Assembly (NCBI GenBank): GCA_965225915.1
Contig: OZ245326.1
Location: forward strand, 372,001-436,000
DNA from: JAAXHH01 sp965225915
GTDB lineage: Bacteria > JAAXHH01
Reading direction: 5' to 3'
DNA length: 64,000 bases
The translations under genes were made by a program, and so were the position numbers. How positions within the stretch are numbered: position 1 is the stretch's first letter; the number at the start of each line of letters is the position of its first letter. Below the pieces are notes generated by a model. That model did not search any database, had not been told where the DNA came from, and saw only the letters and a program-made list of their open reading frames with translations. This document shows, in pieces, positions 62,558-64,000 of this stretch.

Positions 62558-63688
62558 ATGGATGGAAACGCGGGAGCTTTTCCGGATATCGGCCGACTGG
62601 AGGATTTTCGCCAATCCCTTATGGCCTGGTACGACAGGCATCGAAGGGATATGCCCTGGCGGGAGACTCGGGATCCTTACGCGGTATGGATATCCGAGAT
62701 CATGCTCCAGCAGACGCGGGTAGACCAGGTTCTCCCTTACTACGACAGGTTCATGTCCCGTTTCCCCACGGTTGAAGAACTTGGCGGGGCCCGGCTCGAT
62801 GAAGTCCTTAAGGCATGGGAAGGCCTCGGATACTATGCCCGGGCGAGAAACCTCCATCGAGCCGCTCGGCAGATCGTCGAGCGACACGACGGGAGGATAC
62901 CCGACGACCCAGGGCAGATCTCCACTCTTCCGGGCATCGGACCCTACACGGCCGCGGCCATAATGAGTATAGCCTACGGCAGGGATCTTCCCGTGGTCGA
63001 CGGCAACGTAGCCCGTGTTCTGAGCCGCCTGTTCCACATCACCGATTATCCCGCTGTCTCAGCCACGAAAAAGAGAATGGCCGGACTGGCCGAAAGACTG
63101 CTTTTAAAAGGAAGTGCGGGAGATTTCAACCAGGCCATGATGGAACTGGGCGCCATGATTTGCACGCCGCGACAACCGCGCTGCGGCGATTGTCCCGTGG
63201 GAAACCAGTGTATCGCGCGTCAAGTACTTCCTGATCCTTCGGTGCTTCCACACAAACAGCCGCGCAAACAACGCCCCCACCATCATGTTTCCGCTGGAAT
63301 CGTGCGCAAAGGAAATGAAATGTTGATCGTTCGGCGTCCGCTTGACGGATTGCTGGGTGGACTATGGGAGTTTCCGGGTGGGATCACGAAGGAAGGGGCG
63401 GACGGGGAAGAATACCTCGTCAACGAAATGAAACGTACCCTGGGCATCGACATTCGCGTTGACCGAGCCTTCGCTACCGTCAAGCACGCCTTTACCCACT
63501 TCGAGATTACTTTACAGGGATACTTTTGTACCTATCTCGGCGGCGAAGCCCGGAACCGAGAAGGAAACGACTGCAAATGGATTCGATTGGACGGCCTGAA
63601 GAACTACGCGTTCCCCAGAGCGCACAACCGTCTTATCGAGGCAATGTCGAAGGATGCCGAGAGCTGGCAGCGATTACAATTCGTGTAA
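62558..63688 (+). CDS. mutY: Adenine DNA glycosylase MutY
   Basis: A 376-aa MutY that removes adenine mispaired with 8-oxoguanine. The catalytic Glu is in ISEIMLQQTRVDQV (about residue 46), the helix-hairpin-helix is LPGIGPYTAAAIMSIAYG, and the catalytic Asp follows in LPVVDGNVARVLSR (about 147). The 4Fe-4S cluster is bound by C-x6-C-x2-C-x5-C in CTPRQPRCGDCPVGNQC (about 204). The C-terminal NUDIX-like domain (GGLWEFPGGITKEG, HAFTHFEITLQGY) recognises the oxidised base. GGAG lies seven bases before ATG 62558; an upstream TTG at 62546 is less likely. Monocistronic or last gene of the group. Confidence 0.94.
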   Translation: MDGNAGAFPDIGRLEDFRQSLMAWYDRHRRDMPWRETRDPYAVWISEIMLQQTRVDQVLPYYDRFMSRFPTVEELGGARLDEVLKAWEGLGYYARARNLHRAARQIVERHDGRIPDDPGQISTLPGIGPYTAAAIMSIAYGRDLPVVDGNVARVLSRLFHITDYPAVSATKKRMAGLAERLLLKGSAGDFNQAMMELGAMICTPRQPRCGDCPVGNQCIARQVLPDPSVLPHKQPRKQRPHHHVSAGIVRKGNEMLIVRRPLDGLLGGLWEFPGGITKEGADGEEYLVNEMKRTLGIDIRVDRAFATVKHAFTHFEITLQGYFCTYLGGEARNREGNDCKWIRLDGLKNYAFPRAHNRLIEAMSKDAESWQRLQFV

Positions 63689-63738
63689 GCGCGCAGGGAT
63701 CAGCGAAATCCTTCGACATCAACTATCAATCCAGCAGT

Positions 63739-64000
63739 TCACCGCTTCTTCACCGAGGGAGCGGGCCCAGTCACCGGTTTCTCCACGGCTCCGTTATTCG
63801 CGGCGCCCGTGTCCTGCGTTGCGGGTACGAAAAGCGAGCGGACTTTCTCCTCTATCTCCTGGGCGAGGTCCTTTCGTTCGCGGAGTAACTGGCGCACGTT
63901 CTCGCGGCCCTGGCCCAGCCGTTCGTCATTATACGAAAACCAGGTCCCGCTCTTTTCTATAATGCCGTTATTGACGCCGAGTTCTATCAGGTCGCTTTCC
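63739..64000 (-). CDS. recA: Recombinase RecA, C-terminal part (runs off the window)
   Basis: The minus-strand frame ending at TGA 63739-63741 encodes ESDLIELGVNNGIIEKSGTW, then FSYNDERLGQGRENVRQLLR and ERKDLAQEIEEKVRSL, the unmistakable RecA C-terminal domain (SGxWFSYxxERxGQGRENxxxxL). RecA forms the filament for homologous recombination and SOS induction. The last ~25 residues are not the usual acidic tail but a Pro/Thr/Ala-rich stretch ending APSVKKR. The gene converges with mutY; 50 bp separate the stops. The N-terminal part, with the ATPase motifs, lies beyond position 64000. Confidence 0.92.
   Translation of the reverse strand, partial: ESDLIELGVNNGIIEKSGTWFSYNDERLGQGRENVRQLLRERKDLAQEIEEKVRSLFVPATQDTGAANNGAVEKPVTGPAPSVKKR

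Overview
The window looks like a chromosomal contig from a GC-rich (about 60% by eye), Gram-negative-type bacterium. Signal peptides, many lipoproteins with a Cys lipobox, outer-membrane beta-barrels and a TatA protein point to a diderm envelope. The gene mix (DUF6702, paired Gfo/Idh/MocA oxidoreductases, phytanoyl-CoA-dioxygenase-like proteins, an enolase-superfamily dehydratase, a TPR/FG-GAP/ASPIC protein, eukaryote-like repeat lipoproteins) is what I would expect of uncultured FCB-group relatives such as Latescibacterota or Poribacteria, often host- or sponge-associated. That placement is inference; there is no rRNA gene to check it. I found no rRNA, tRNA or CRISPR array.

Layout. 1-10 kb: secreted M1 peptidase, DUF6702 protein, HldE/RfaE2-like nucleotidyltransferase, then a catabolic group (two Gfo/Idh/MocA oxidoreductases, a sugar isomerase, a class III aminotransferase, an OppA-type binding protein) closed by a strong terminator. 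10-16 kb: TPR protein, then oxygen/iron chemistry (CDO-like cupin, fatty-acid desaturase, small cupin, ferritin-like diiron protein), then a ClC channel with CBS and TrkA-C domains. 16-25 kb: a porin-like protein, a minus-strand run tsaC / threonine aldolase / anti-sigma kinase / mutL / sorbosone-dehydrogenase-like lipoprotein, then an EpmA-like ligase and a zinc dehydrogenase. 25-34.5 kb: minus-strand block with a 1192-aa TPR/FG-GAP/ASPIC lipoprotein, a PurO-type IMP cyclohydrolase homologue overlapping an AAA ATPase, an enolase-superfamily dehydratase overlapping a PhyH protein, and a eukaryotic-type alanine aminotransferase.

34.5-50.2 kb is clearly accessory and lower in GC. It holds a 954-aa lipoprotein (Ig-like, six near-identical 95-aa repeats, plant-type LRRs), a 2234-aa lipoprotein (ten CARDB and four cadherin-like domains, C-terminal metzincin protease), a beta-barrel, small lipoproteins, a duplicated leader/signal-peptide module, a decayed fibronectin-type lipoprotein gene, a decayed IS3-family element, and a related element in which IS3 ends flank a small lipoprotein gene instead of a transposase, bounded by a possible 3-bp target duplication. 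An LRR-gene tail survives as a relic beyond the IS. The island appears to have grown by duplication, recombination and IS-mediated rearrangement of surface-protein genes.

50.2-64 kb returns to ordinary chromosomal genes: NHL-repeat lipoprotein overlapping a HupE/UreJ-like membrane protein, tatA, glycerate 2-kinase, a second PhyH protein, a GlcD-GlpC fusion oxidase, DUF1028 protein, MFS transporter, a 5'-truncated bacilliredoxin-like gene, a DAO-type oxidoreductase, mutY and the 3' end of recA. Glycerate kinase, the fusion oxidase, the sugar oxidoreductases and the dehydratase suggest heterotrophy on sugar acids and 2-hydroxy acids; mutL, mutY and recA are the housekeeping repair genes present.
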